From Halalkaliarchaeum sp. AArc-CO (GTDB lineage Archaea > Halobacteriota > Halobacteria > Halobacteriales > Haloferacaceae): a stretch of DNA of 64,000 nt. Shown piece by piece: positions 52,191 through 61,792 of the stretch. The position numbers and the translations under genes were made by a program. The stretch covers positions 620,001-684,000 of the forward strand of contig NZ_CP087723.1 in NCBI RefSeq assembly GCF_024972735.1. The letters run 5' to 3'. Numbering within the stretch: position 1 is the first letter of the stretch; the number at the start of each line of letters is the position of its first letter. Below the pieces are notes generated by a model. It made no database searches. It was not told the DNA's origin and saw nothing but the letters and a program-made list of their open reading frames with translations.

Positions 52191-53024
52191 ATGAGCGAGT
52201 CAGACTGGGGAACGTGGCTGCCGGACGCGATCGCAGACGCCGAACCGGAAACCGTCGCCGTGTGGTATCTGGGCTGCAACGGCTTCGTTTTCAAGGGATG
52301 TGCGGGAACGACGGTGTGGATCGACCCGTACGTCGGCCTCGGTGATCCACCACGGACGGTTCGGATGATCCCCGTGCCGTTCGACCCGGAGGACGTCGAG
52401 GAAGCCGATGCGGTTCTCGCGACTCACGAACATACCGACCACGTTCACGGGCCTTCACAGGCACCGATCCTGGCAACCACTGGGGCGACGTATTACGCAC
52501 CCGACGACTCGCTGGCCGTCGCCCGGGACGAGGAATTCTGGACGGAGCACTGGGGCGTCGAGGAGAGTCAGTTCGCCGAGGTCTCCGAGGGTGATACCGT
52601 CGAGATCGGGGAGTTCGAGATCGACGTCGTCGAGGTGTTCGATCCGGACGCGACTCACCCGGTCGGTTACGTCATCGAACACGACGCGGGGACCGTCTTC
52701 CACGGCGGCGACACCAAACCGTCGGACGACTTCTCGCAACTCGGGCAAGAGTACGACATCGATCTCGGAATCCTGGCGTTCGGGAGCGTCGGGAGGATAC
52801 CGGACAAAGAGACCCGCGAGCCAGTTCGGACGAAGTGGTACAGCGACGAAAACGAGATCGTCGAGGCGGCGAGCGATCTCCAGTTCGATCGGCTGGTCCC
52901 GTCTCACTGGGATATGTGGAAGGGACTCACTGCGGACCCGACTGTCCTCCACGATCACGTCCGGAGCTTCGAGTACCCCCGCCGACTGGAGGTCGTCGAG
53001 ATCGGGGATCGGATCGATCTCTGA
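52191..53024 (+). CDS. UlaG-like metallo-beta-lactamase-fold hydrolase
   Basis: The 277-residue MBL-fold protein has ATHEHTDHVHG (HxHxDH) and FHGGDTKPSD, with late SHWDMWKGL giving the third metal-ligand His. This pattern fits the UlaG/L-ascorbate-6-phosphate lactonase-like group. Start ATG 52191 is the first in-frame Met after the SAM hydrolase stop. The substrate is unknown. Confidence 0.85.
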   Translation: MSESDWGTWLPDAIADAEPETVAVWYLGCNGFVFKGCAGTTVWIDPYVGLGDPPRTVRMIPVPFDPEDVEEADAVLATHEHTDHVHGPSQAPILATTGATYYAPDDSLAVARDEEFWTEHWGVEESQFAEVSEGDTVEIGEFEIDVVEVFDPDATHPVGYVIEHDAGTVFHGGDTKPSDDFSQLGQEYDIDLGILAFGSVGRIPDKETREPVRTKWYSDENEIVEAASDLQFDRLVPSHWDMWKGLTADPTVLHDHVRSFEYPRRLEVVEIGDRIDL

Positions 53025-53090
53025 ACCGAGTCGTAAGTTCCCCAAAAGGGCACCCGTGCGTTTATGTCATCTCCCAGACGAACTTCGGGT

Positions 53091-53537
53091 ATGCGCCACG
53101 CGCTTGCGGTCGTCTCGTCGACGGAGGGATCGAAGGAGCTGGTTCGAGAGGCGGGAACGCTCGCGGCAGGTGTCGACGCCCGGCTCACGCTGTTGCACGT
53201 CACGACGGAGGAGAAGTACAACGATACGTATCGGGAGCTACAGTCGATCTCCAGCTACGGCGGAGAGTACGGGGTTTATCAGGCGGAACAGGGTGCGGCG
53301 AACTACGCGGAGGACATCGCACGGGAAGTGCTTTCGGACGTCGACATCGAGTACGACGCCGTCGGGGCGCTGGGCGATCCCGTAGAGACGGTGCTCGCTC
53401 ACGCCGAAAGCGAGGGGTGTGACCACGTTTTCGTCAGCGGCCGGACGCGGTCCCCGACCGGCAAGGCGCTGTTCGGCGACGACACCCAGCAGATCATCCT
53501 CGAGTTCGACGGCCCGGTCACGGTGTTGACGACCTGA
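53091..53537 (+). CDS. Universal stress protein (UspA family)
   Basis: A 148-residue Usp with the ATP-binding GALGDPVETVL and C-terminal SGRTRSPTGKALFGDDTQQ (GxxG-9x-G type) segments, ending VTVLTT. ATG 53091 was chosen over an upstream in-frame ATG because a TTTATGTC box sits about 28 bp before it. It is probably monocistronic. Confidence 0.9.
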   Translation: MRHALAVVSSTEGSKELVREAGTLAAGVDARLTLLHVTTEEKYNDTYRELQSISSYGGEYGVYQAEQGAANYAEDIAREVLSDVDIEYDAVGALGDPVETVLAHAESEGCDHVFVSGRTRSPTGKALFGDDTQQIILEFDGPVTVLTT

Positions 53538-53617
53538 ACCGCTAGGGTTGCGTTCCCAGTATCAACCGCGACAATCGGCCCATACCATTTACAAGCCCGT
53601 CTGCTGAACGGCTATCC

Positions 53618-55726
53618 ATGAGTCCCAGCGACGGCGCCATTACCGCTTCGAACGGCGAGTTGAAGGTGAGAAAGACCTTCAGCACTGACGAATTCCCGGT
53701 GCCGGCGGTTTCGTTTCTGGTCCATTCGACCCACGAAGGGCCGGTCACCGTCCGCCTCGTCGATCAGATCCCGGAGTCGTTCCCGATGGACCGGATCGGG
53801 TTCCATCCCGATTACGGCAGCGAAAACTGGACCGCCTACCGCGACAACAGAGTCGAGTTCCGAACCACCCTGGAGCCTGGAGAAAGCGTCACGACGGTGT
53901 ACGGTGTGCGGACCGACGACCCGTCGGACCTGGAGGCGTTCCGAACCGAGCCGCAGGTCGAGGAGGTGACGGAGGAGGATCCGGAGCCGGAATCGATCGA
54001 GGACGTTCTCGGCTCGGACAACAGTCAGGCGATCCGGGAAGTGCTTGCGGGGGAACGATCGACGCTACCCGGGCTCGACGAGGAAAACGACGGCGAAACG
54101 GACGACGAGGAGCCAGATCCGCTGGCGGACCCCGGGGAGGAGGACCCGCTGGCGGAACCCGGGGAAGCCGATCCCCTGGCGGATCCCGAAGAGTCCAAAC
54201 CTGCAGCCGAAGTGGACGATGCTCCGGACGAGGAGCCGATCGTCCTCGGCGAGCCGGAGGAACCTGCTGAAGCGGACGAGTCGGCGAACGCCGAAGACGG
54301 CGAAGAGGACGAAGAGGAACCTCTCGACTTGGAAGATCCTGTCTCGGTGGAGGAGTCCGAGGCGGAAGGTGAGTTGGAGCTGGACGAGGAGTCGGAGGCG
54401 GAAGATGAGTTGGAGTTGGACGAGGAGTCGGAGACGGAAGATGAGTTGGAGTTGGACGAGGAGTCGGAGACGGAAGATGAGTTGGAGTTGGACGAGGAGT
54501 CGGAGACGGAAGATGAGTTGGAGTTGGACGAGGAGTCCGAAGAGGAGACGAGTCCGGAGCCGGACGCAATACCGGAAGAGACCCCCCCGGCGATCACGCT
54601 ACACGAGGATGACGAGGATCTCGAGGCGGAATCCGCTGTCGACGAAGCGGAACGGAACGTCGGGAGGGTCGAGACTCCATCGGAGGGGATCGCCGCTGCG
54701 TTGGCACGGGAGATCCGAGAAGACGAGGTTTCCGACGACGACCTCGAACTGCTCCGGGAAGAACTCGACGTCGGCGTTCCAAACAGCGTCGACGTGCGGT
54801 TGAGCCGCCTCCAGTCGCGGGTGGCGGATCTCGACGCCTACACGGACGCACTCGAGGAGTTCATCGACGAGAACGGAACTGCAGACGAGCTGCTCGCGGA
54901 ACTCCAGTCGGAGGTCGAGGGCGTCACCGACACCGTCTCCGAGATCGAATCGGACGTCCGACGGCTCGAAGGGGATGTCGAAGTCGGCGCACGGGAACGC
55001 CACGTACTCCGGAAGAACGCGTCGGCGCTCGAAACCGAAACCGAAGAAATCGCCGACTGGACCGGCGAGCTCGCGGAACGGACCGACGCCGTGGAGGCGA
55101 AGGCTGCCGATCTCGACGACATCACGGCGGATCTCGACGACACCACCGTCGAACTCGCGGACCGTGTCGAGGACGTAGCCGGTCGAGTCGAGGACGTGGA
55201 CGAACGGACTGCCGCAAACGAGGAGCGCACTGAAGCGCTCGAGGAGACCACGGAAACGATGGAAACGTCGATCGAATCGGTCGAAGACACGCTCGGCGAA
55301 CTCGACTCTCGGGTCGGGGAGGTATCCACAACCGTCGAGGAACTCGAAACCAGCGTCGGAGAGGTCGAGGCCGAACTCACCGCGGTCGCGAGCGACGCCG
55401 AGGAAGCGACCGAGTCGATCGAAACGCTCTCTGCGGACGTGGCGTCGCTTCGTGAACACGCCGACGAACTGTTCACGTTCAGGCGTGACGTCGACGAGAG
55501 CCTCGAATCGATCGAAGCGCAGGTGGAGGAACTGGAAACGCTCGACGACCGGGTCGATTCGATTCGCACGGATCTCGAGGAACTCGATGCACAGATCGGG
55601 GATGCGGACGACGAAATCGCAGACAGCGTCGAGTCACTTCGGGAAGACGTCGCGGAGATCCACGACCGCCTCGAGACGTTCGACGAGTTCCGGAAGCGCC
55701 TCAGCAGCGCATTCGGCGACGTGTGA
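53618..55726 (+). CDS. Coiled-coil protein with acidic repeat region (702 aa)
   Basis: The N-terminal 110 residues form a beta-rich domain (VRKTFSTDEFPVPAVSFLV). Residues about 140-330 are low complexity, Glu/Asp-rich and contain five 12-residue ELELDEESE(T/A)ED repeats (252-311). From about 380 onward the protein is a long coiled coil with heptad-like DDRVDSIRTDLEEL patterns. There is no TM segment or signal peptide. It resembles cytoskeletal or scaffold proteins but has no assigned function. It is followed by the HisG-like gene at 55.8 kb. Confidence 0.75.
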   Translation: MSPSDGAITASNGELKVRKTFSTDEFPVPAVSFLVHSTHEGPVTVRLVDQIPESFPMDRIGFHPDYGSENWTAYRDNRVEFRTTLEPGESVTTVYGVRTDDPSDLEAFRTEPQVEEVTEEDPEPESIEDVLGSDNSQAIREVLAGERSTLPGLDEENDGETDDEEPDPLADPGEEDPLAEPGEADPLADPEESKPAAEVDDAPDEEPIVLGEPEEPAEADESANAEDGEEDEEEPLDLEDPVSVEESEAEGELELDEESEAEDELELDEESETEDELELDEESETEDELELDEESETEDELELDEESEEETSPEPDAIPEETPPAITLHEDDEDLEAESAVDEAERNVGRVETPSEGIAAALAREIREDEVSDDDLELLREELDVGVPNSVDVRLSRLQSRVADLDAYTDALEEFIDENGTADELLAELQSEVEGVTDTVSEIESDVRRLEGDVEVGARERHVLRKNASALETETEEIADWTGELAERTDAVEAKAADLDDITADLDDTTVELADRVEDVAGRVEDVDERTAANEERTEALEETTETMETSIESVEDTLGELDSRVGEVSTTVEELETSVGEVEAELTAVASDAEEATESIETLSADVASLREHADELFTFRRDVDESLESIEAQVEELETLDDRVDSIRTDLEELDAQIGDADDEIADSVESLREDVAEIHDRLETFDEFRKRLSSAFGDV
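54371..54550 (+). repeat. Five 36-bp in-frame repeats in the coiled-coil gene
   Basis: Unit GAG TTG GAG TTG GAC followed by GAG GAG TCG GAG ACG GAA GAT occurs at 54371, 54407, 54443, 54479 and 54515, the first with GCG and the last degenerate. Each encodes ELELDEESETED. Copy number variation between strains is expected. Confidence 0.92.
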
Positions 55727-55817
55727 GCTACGGGAGAGAACCTTTCGCCCTGCAGCGAAGAGGATAGTCGACACCGAAACGCAACCGGTTTACTTCGCTG
55801 TGCCGTGTTTTCGCGCA

Positions 55818-56714
55818 ATGAACGAGTCGGTTGCGGTCGCGGTTCCCCGGAAGGGACGGCCGCTGGAAACGATTCTCGAGCGGCTAGCGAATCTGGCCGA
55901 CGCGGCGACGCTCGCAGACGAGGTGAGTTCGACGCTGCGGTACGAGAAGGCGATCACGAAAGGCCAGATTCAGCCGGAGAGAGACGTCTACGAACGTCTC
56001 GCCGGCTACAGCGAGCCGGACGCACCGGACGGTCCCGAATACACGCTGTACCGCGACGACCGCCCCGGGTTCCCGCGACGGATCGTGTTCGATTCCGCGC
56101 GGATCGACGTCGGTGGGTTGGACCTCCGGCTGATCGGCCGGGAGGAACCGTTCCGTGCGTTGCGGACCCACGAGTTCGCGTTGGGGTTCGACAGCGCGGA
56201 TCTCGTACTCGAAGAGGCCGTGACGCTGCACGAACGAGGGATCGACTCTATCGCCGAGGTGAACGAACGGATCGATCCCCGGGATACCGACGTCCGTGTC
56301 GTCACCGGACTCGGAGACACGGTCTATCACACGTTGTTGGCCTCCCCCGATTCGGTTCCGGCGGGAGAATCACTCGATCGGTCGTTCCTGCACGACTATC
56401 AGGGGGAACTGTGTATCTCGCCTCGGTACGAACGTCTCGTGGCAGCGGTGCTCGGTACGGAGGTAATCGAGGACGTCGAATTCGTGTTCGCGAACGGCGA
56501 CCGGGAGGAGGAACGAGCGATCGCCGACGCCGGGGTCGGTGTGTATCTCACGGTGACTGGTAGTACCGCACGGGACCACGGGCTCTTGCTCGGGGAACAG
56601 CTGTTCCCGAGCGAAACAGTGCTTTTGAGAAACGTCGCCGAACGAACCCCCGCCGTCGAGCGCGTCGAGCGTCTGTTTTCCGGGCTGGATCTCGAGACCC
56701 AACTCCGGGTTTGA
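55818..56714 (+). CDS. Conserved hypothetical protein with HisG-like N-terminus (298 aa)
   Basis: The ATG at 55818 is the first Met after the coiled-coil gene. The opening VAVAVPRKGRPLETILERL resembles the VAVPNKGRL start of ATP phosphoribosyltransferase HisG, and the middle part has the domain style of a periplasmic-binding fold, but the HisG catalytic and substrate-binding blocks are not visible. There is no histidine operon nearby. It is best treated as a distant or unrelated family. Confidence 0.6.
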   Translation: MNESVAVAVPRKGRPLETILERLANLADAATLADEVSSTLRYEKAITKGQIQPERDVYERLAGYSEPDAPDGPEYTLYRDDRPGFPRRIVFDSARIDVGGLDLRLIGREEPFRALRTHEFALGFDSADLVLEEAVTLHERGIDSIAEVNERIDPRDTDVRVVTGLGDTVYHTLLASPDSVPAGESLDRSFLHDYQGELCISPRYERLVAAVLGTEVIEDVEFVFANGDREEERAIADAGVGVYLTVTGSTARDHGLLLGEQLFPSETVLLRNVAERTPAVERVERLFSGLDLETQLRV

Positions 56715-56943
56715 CCTGGGGACCCCTGCGTCTGTACTGTCTCGAACGTCGATACTGATCCGGGAACGCAGAGTGTGGCGTCACGTCCGCTGGAAAATTG
56801 TTAGGCTTCACACCGGCATTGGGTACATTACCATTGGTAATTGTTCGAACAAGTAGAGGAAAGCAGCAGACTAACTATGTCATAGTCTCACAATACGTTT
56901 TGTAGCTCGGTGAGTAAAACGCGGTCGTGGTGGGAATTAGCGC

Positions 56944-57396
56944 ATGTATTCGAAACTACGCACATTCTACGAGATGTGGCGGAGGGATGGGCTCAAACAA
57001 GCTGCCCGTGAGGTGCTTATCTATTTTAATCTTCTAAACGTCCTTCGATTCAGAGAACCGAGATTGCGGCTTGCATGTGATATTGAACATACTCAGTTGC
57101 CAATTTCGACATTCATTCCCCATCCTGTCGGTATTACAATTGCCAGTTGTGCAGAGATCGGACACGACGTACGGATAGGCCAAAACGTAACAATCGGTAT
57201 GAAGGATGGGGGCTGTCCAACAATCTGTGACGGTGCTGAAATACATACTGGAGCAGTGGTAATCGGCGGTGTGCGGGTTGGAGAAGAGGCAGTAGTAGGG
57301 GCAAATGCTGTGGTCTTGGATGATGTGCCCGATGGGGTCACCGTTGTGGGAGTGCCTGCGAGGAAAATTGAAAAACGAGGTGAAATCGACGAGTAA
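56944..57396 (+). CDS. Serine-acetyltransferase-like hexapeptide acyltransferase
   Basis: The 150-residue protein has a left-handed beta-helix of hexapeptide repeats (IASCAEIGHDVRIGQNVTIG, then CDGAEIHTGAVVIGGVRVGEE) with an N-terminal helix and no N-terminal CysE domain. This short form is common in exopolysaccharide clusters, where it acetylates sugars. It is A/T-richer than the genes before it and marks the left edge of the glycan island. Confidence 0.8.
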   Translation: MYSKLRTFYEMWRRDGLKQAAREVLIYFNLLNVLRFREPRLRLACDIEHTQLPISTFIPHPVGITIASCAEIGHDVRIGQNVTIGMKDGGCPTICDGAEIHTGAVVIGGVRVGEEAVVGANAVVLDDVPDGVTVVGVPARKIEKRGEIDE

Positions 57397-57873
57397 CACT
57401 ATGAGATGGGTATCCTCACTTTGTGCGATCAGTTCAACTGGTTTGTGATCAAAGGACCGAACCGGATCCAGGGTGCACGAACTAGTATCATATTGAACTG
57501 CGGTATACATATGGAAGATGTCGCTGAGGGTATACTGTAATCAGTTAGTGCAAGCTGGCTGGGAAACCGGTCAGGATTGTCGTCCCCTCAAGCTCGCCGA
57601 GCGCACCGAGGGAGCTGGCCTGGCAGGGGTCGTTTCAGTCCCGGACCGGGACGTTCTGGAGGCGGGGATTGACAGCTGTCTCGGGGCATGATCAAGGGTC
57701 ATGGGTAATACTCTGACGGTCATGCTCTCGGCGGCTTTCAGGACGACGCGCTGATGACCGAAGCGACTGTCTGTCATCTCTTAGGGGTGGCAGCTTCCGT
57801 CGGCGTCGATTGCACCGCCTCGATACGGATAAGACGTGACTACTGAAACTGTCGGAATTTGTTTTCAGTACTA
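57397..57873. other. Island intergenic region with possible decayed mobile-element tail
   Basis: The plus-strand frame from about 57507 to 57691 reads MSLRVYCNQLVQAGWETGQD to a Cys-Leu-Gly-Ala stop, and looks like the C-terminal end of a transposase-type protein without the rest. An AT-rich stretch (57397-57500) precedes it. No complete gene is supported. Assignment to a particular IS family was not possible. Confidence 0.3.
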
Positions 57874-58671
57874 ATGGACCTTCGATCCCTCGCGATATCG
57901 TTCAACGAGCGAACGGCCCTCACCACGCGTGCGCCGCAGTCTTCCCCTGTAGTCTTGGCGTATCACTCCATCGGCGTCGATGGAGGGTTTGACAACATAT
58001 CGGTCTCGGATTTCAGGACACAGATCGAGTGGCTCGATAACTACTACGACATCGTCCCGCTTTCCGATGTCGTGGCGGGGGAGAAACTCGATAACAGACA
58101 CGTTGCCGTCACCTTTGATGACGGGCTGGCATCGTTCTACCGGAACGCTCTCCCAGTACTCGCCGAACACTCCGTTCCAGCGACCGTCTTCGTCCTCGCA
58201 TCGGTAATCGAACCACACGAGTCGATCGATTTAGACCGAATCGTCACCGATCGCCTCGAAACGCCGGAGAAACTGATGACGCGTGACACGCTCGACGAAC
58301 TCGTGGACGATCCCTTGATCGAAATCGGCGGCCACACGTGGACACATCCAGAACTCCCCGAGATCGACGATCCTGACCGACTCGAAGAAGAACTCGTCGA
58401 GTCCAAACGAATCCTCGAGTCGGAATTTGGAGTGGCTATCGACCAGTTCGCTTATCCGTACTACGCCTGGGACAACCGAACGCAGGAGATCATTGAACGC
58501 ACGTACAGTATTGGCGTTCGGGGCGACGGTCTTGACGAACCGATCGGGCGAACCACGGATCCACACCTCATCCCGAGAATCAGCGGCGGCGTCGAACCGT
58601 CGCGATTGAAATTTCGTGTGTCGTCGATCGGTCGGATGTTGCTGCGGATCGGAAAACGTTGGTATTGCTGA
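57874..58671 (+). CDS. Polysaccharide deacetylase (NodB/CE4 family)
   Basis: The 265-residue protein starts at ATG 57874 (MDLRSLAISF). It has the CE4 motif 1 TFDDG at residues 80-84, the metal-binding GGHTWTHPEL (HxxxH), and later AYPYYAWDN. The family removes acetyl or formyl groups from cell-surface glycans using a divalent metal. It fits beside the acyltransferase and glycosyltransferase in this island. Confidence 0.88.
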   Translation: MDLRSLAISFNERTALTTRAPQSSPVVLAYHSIGVDGGFDNISVSDFRTQIEWLDNYYDIVPLSDVVAGEKLDNRHVAVTFDDGLASFYRNALPVLAEHSVPATVFVLASVIEPHESIDLDRIVTDRLETPEKLMTRDTLDELVDDPLIEIGGHTWTHPELPEIDDPDRLEEELVESKRILESEFGVAIDQFAYPYYAWDNRTQEIIERTYSIGVRGDGLDEPIGRTTDPHLIPRISGGVEPSRLKFRVSSIGRMLLRIGKRWYC

Positions 58672-58841
58672 TAAATGAACTGAATTTTCAGGCTACGTCG
58701 TCGAGTGACGAATGCCCGGAAAGGACCCATTCTGCTTTTTCATCTCTCATTTCTGTACCAGATGAACGCAGAAACGAGATTATATCAGATAACTATTACT
58801 TTATGAATATATAGTAAAATGGTGACCTCGTATCGCAGAGC

Positions 58842-59762
58842 TTAACTCCTGTTGTCCGTTCGTGTATTTAAAGAGATATGATTTCGCAGACGCCTGGCAG
58901 TATCCCATCCAAACCGGCCGAACAGGGAGGCAACAGCCTGTCCGCCACATCTGAGTTTATTGTCGTCGGAGTAATAGGTGGCTTTGAGGAAACAAAGAAA
59001 CGCGTTCAGTGACCATCGATACTTCCGTATTCTGGCCTGTCCTTCCTTTTCATACAGTTCAGCGAGGACTGCCCGTCGAATCCCTGGATACTGGTCATAA
59101 ATATCGCTTTGGTGGCGAATGATCCGTTTTGTTTCCTCGAATTTTTTTAGCGAAACCCACTTGGAACTTGTTTCTCTCCGGTAAAATGCTAGACACTCGT
59201 CGACGTAATCGAATTTCGTCCGCTGGGCAAGTTCAATCATCAAATCGAGGTCGTCCCCGTAGGTCGCCAATGGCAACGTATCCAGGAGCACTTCTCGTTC
59301 AATCAACATCGTGATTGTACAGCAGGGGAACATTTTGAACCGTAACGCTCGTTCTAACACGTCTCCTGACACTTCAGGATCCGGGAACCTGGGTTCTCGA
59401 ACGTCCATATCCAGTCCACAGTACGCGACACCAATCTCCGGATCATTGTCCAACAACTCTGCCGTTTTCGACAACTTCCCTTCCAAGAGATAGTCGTCGT
59501 CGTCTAGCAACTGAATATACTCGCCAGTTGAGGCTTTGATCCCTGTAGTATACGCACCCCCCCAGCCTCTGTTTTCCTTCCCAATGATGGCCTTGACCTG
59601 GTCGTATTTGTCTAACACTGTTTTTGCGTGTCCCGTGCCGGAATCATCGACGACAATCAGTTCGATCGGATCGTAATCCTGCTGGAGGACGCTTTCGATG
59701 GCCTCGCAAACCAAATCATTTCGATAATACGTCGGTATAATTACCGATATCTTCAGCCCCAC
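58842..59762 (-). CDS. Family 2 glycosyltransferase
   Basis: The 306-residue GT2 enzyme starts MGLKISVIIPTYYRNDLVCE, with the nucleotide-sugar-binding VVDDSGTG and the DxD-type LLDDDDYL at about residues 86-92. It probably transfers a sugar to a lipid-linked glycan or surface polymer. Its start is 73 bp from the intact IS. Acceptor and donor are not inferable. Confidence 0.9.
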   Translation of the reverse strand: MGLKISVIIPTYYRNDLVCEAIESVLQQDYDPIELIVVDDSGTGHAKTVLDKYDQVKAIIGKENRGWGGAYTTGIKASTGEYIQLLDDDDYLLEGKLSKTAELLDNDPEIGVAYCGLDMDVREPRFPDPEVSGDVLERALRFKMFPCCTITMLIEREVLLDTLPLATYGDDLDLMIELAQRTKFDYVDECLAFYRRETSSKWVSLKKFEETKRIIRHQSDIYDQYPGIRRAVLAELYEKEGQARIRKYRWSLNAFLCFLKATYYSDDNKLRCGGQAVASLFGRFGWDTARRLRNHISLNTRTDNRS

Positions 59763-60670
59763 GATTGATCAGTTGCGGTCGGCCATCAAAGTTAATTTTG
59801 AGTTACTTCTGAATAGTCTGTATTCGATAACTATGAGCCTGTCATAGAAAGCGTCACGTACGAAGCGGCAGGGTGCGCGAAGTGTGTCCAACACCAGCAC
59901 AGCCCTGCAAGACGTAGCTTCGGTAGACGACTTCTTGAATGTCGCGGCTACCGAGACGGTATCGCTGTTCGACCATCTTGAGTTCGAGTTTCTGCTGGAG
60001 TACGACGTGTTCGCCCCCGCTCGCCGGGGGCGAACACGAGTTCACGAGCCACCTGATCTCTTTCGCGGCTTTTTGCACTGCTACTACGAGGATGTCTACG
60101 GCACACGTCCGGTGACACGAGAACTTCAGAACGGCCTTGTCTGGTACTACTGCGGACTCGACAAACCGCCATCCAGAGACACGGTTGATCGCTTTCTCAC
60201 CGACCTCGAACACGTTATTGACGATGTCTTCGACAGACTCGTCGAGCAGGCCGCCGCCCGCGGCCTGCTCGACTCCACGTACTCCATCGATTCGACCCAC
60301 GTTGAAGCGATCCAACACAACGACGCTGCCTCGTGGAATTACGATCCAACAGCTGAGGAATACTACTACGGCTTCGGCTGTACGATCGTTTCAACCGGTT
60401 CAAAGATCCCGATAGCAGCGGAGTTCACACAGGCCAAACAAGCGGATCAGGAGACGGCGATGCGCGTCACGCGTGACGCGCTCGCCGTCGATACACCGGT
60501 CTGGATGCTGGGAGACAGCGCCTACGACATCCTCGATTGGCACGACCACCTGCTGGCCGCAGGGGTCGTGCCAATCGCTCCATACAATCCGCGAAACACT
60601 GACGACCCGAAAGACATCGAGTACAGGATCGAAGACCGAATCGAGGAACACAGCGAGGACGTGCAGCTGA

Positions 60671-61792
60671 TAGTGTTTAGTTCGAATCTTTACCGGTAAG
60701 ATACGGCCAGATGTTCGGTTCGGTGATCGCGCTCAGTCCTCGCGGAATGTAGTCTTTCAGCGTCAAGAGATCTGGCATAAGGCGGTACTTGAACCACTCC
60801 TGCAGTTGGTCCCAGCACCCTTCGACAGCGTTCAATTCGGGGAGTTTCGATGGGAAGTACCACACTTCGAGATCGTCACCGCGCACGCACGAGACCGAAC
60901 TGTCTCCGACAGTTTCGGTCTCGCGCTTTCCGCTCACGTGTTCCCAGAGATCCCTCGCGTAGAAGTAGCCCGCTCGATCCAGAAACACCACTAACTCCTC
61001 GCCAAACTTGTCTTTCAATGCCTCTAACAACCGAATCCCGTGGAATCTGGTCAAGTTCTCCTCTGTCCAGCAGTAGAAGCTGTCACCGTCGTCGGTGACA
61101 GCGCCCAGCACTGTCACCGACTCCCAGGACGTTGACGTCTCTATCGTCGGATCTGAACCGATTGGGTACCAGCCACGCCGCTGGACAGTTCCGACGTGTT
61201 TGGTGAATTGATCGACGACAACGACGGTTTTCTCGCTCAGTTCGGGCCGTTTTTTTCGACTGTCTCCTGGAACTCGGCCTTCTCCTCGGGGTCAGCCTCG
61301 TGGTGTTGAGGCCGTGCTGTCCGCAAGGACAGCCCGGCCTCTCTCAACAACTCGTAGGCGTAGTTCTCGTGGTATTCGACGTCATACTCCTCTTTGACGT
61401 GATGAAGCAAGAGCTTCGCTGACCACGCTTGTTGGTCGTAGCCGAGTTCGGTTGGCGGCTGTTGCAACTGTTCGAACAGCTGTTGGCGTTCTTCTCCCTC
61501 GATCTTTGCTGGACCCCCCGGTCGAGGAGCGTCGTAGGGAGCTTGCTCGATCGGTTCTTCCTCGAACCGATCGAGCCAGTTGCGGATCGTTTTCTCAACG
61601 ACGCCATGCCGCTCAGCCAACGTATCGAGTTGGTCGCCCTGCTTGCGCCCGATCGCCGCGAGAACACGTTCTCGCGGCTTTCCCTGATCAATCTCCTCTT
61701 TGAGTTCGTAGAGTTCCTCAAGCGAAACCTCGTCGAGCCGACCCATTACCCACTCTACTACGTCTATCGGTAAATATCTTCCTTAAACACTA
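60671..61792 (-). mobile_element. Intact IS630-family element
   Basis: 1122 bp with ends TAGTGTTTA and TAAACACTA and an imperfect inverted repeat of about 26 bp (18 positions match, the outer 7 perfectly). Direct TGA flanks it at 60668-60670 and 61793-61795. If one TGA is taken as the target duplication, the host transposase frame is restored (VQLKQS). IS630 elements normally duplicate TA; the alternative of a TA duplication leaves the host frame broken. The element encodes a full transposase via frameshift and could be active. Confidence 0.85.
60677..61746 (-). CDS. IS630 transposase made by -1 ribosomal frameshift
   Basis: OrfA (61746 to 61237) has a winged helix N-terminus (LDTLAERHGVVEKTIRNWLD); OrfB (to 60677) has the DDE_3 domain. 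At 61255-61249 the slippery heptamer A AAA AAC lies just before the OrfA stop at 61237; a -1 shift there gives the expected EKKRPELSEKTVVVVDQF. The catalytic acids are in VVVVDQF, VVFLDRAG and NAVEGCW. OrfA alone ends at NGPN. The fused protein is about 356 residues. Confidence 0.85.

Noticed and set aside
55818-56714. ATP phosphoribosyltransferase HisG
   Set aside because: Only the first 20 residues resemble HisG; later motifs are absent and there is no his operon.
57571-57777. Minus-strand gene in the island gap
   Set aside because: Low-complexity Arg/Ser-rich translation with no domain; more likely antisense to a decayed transposase end.
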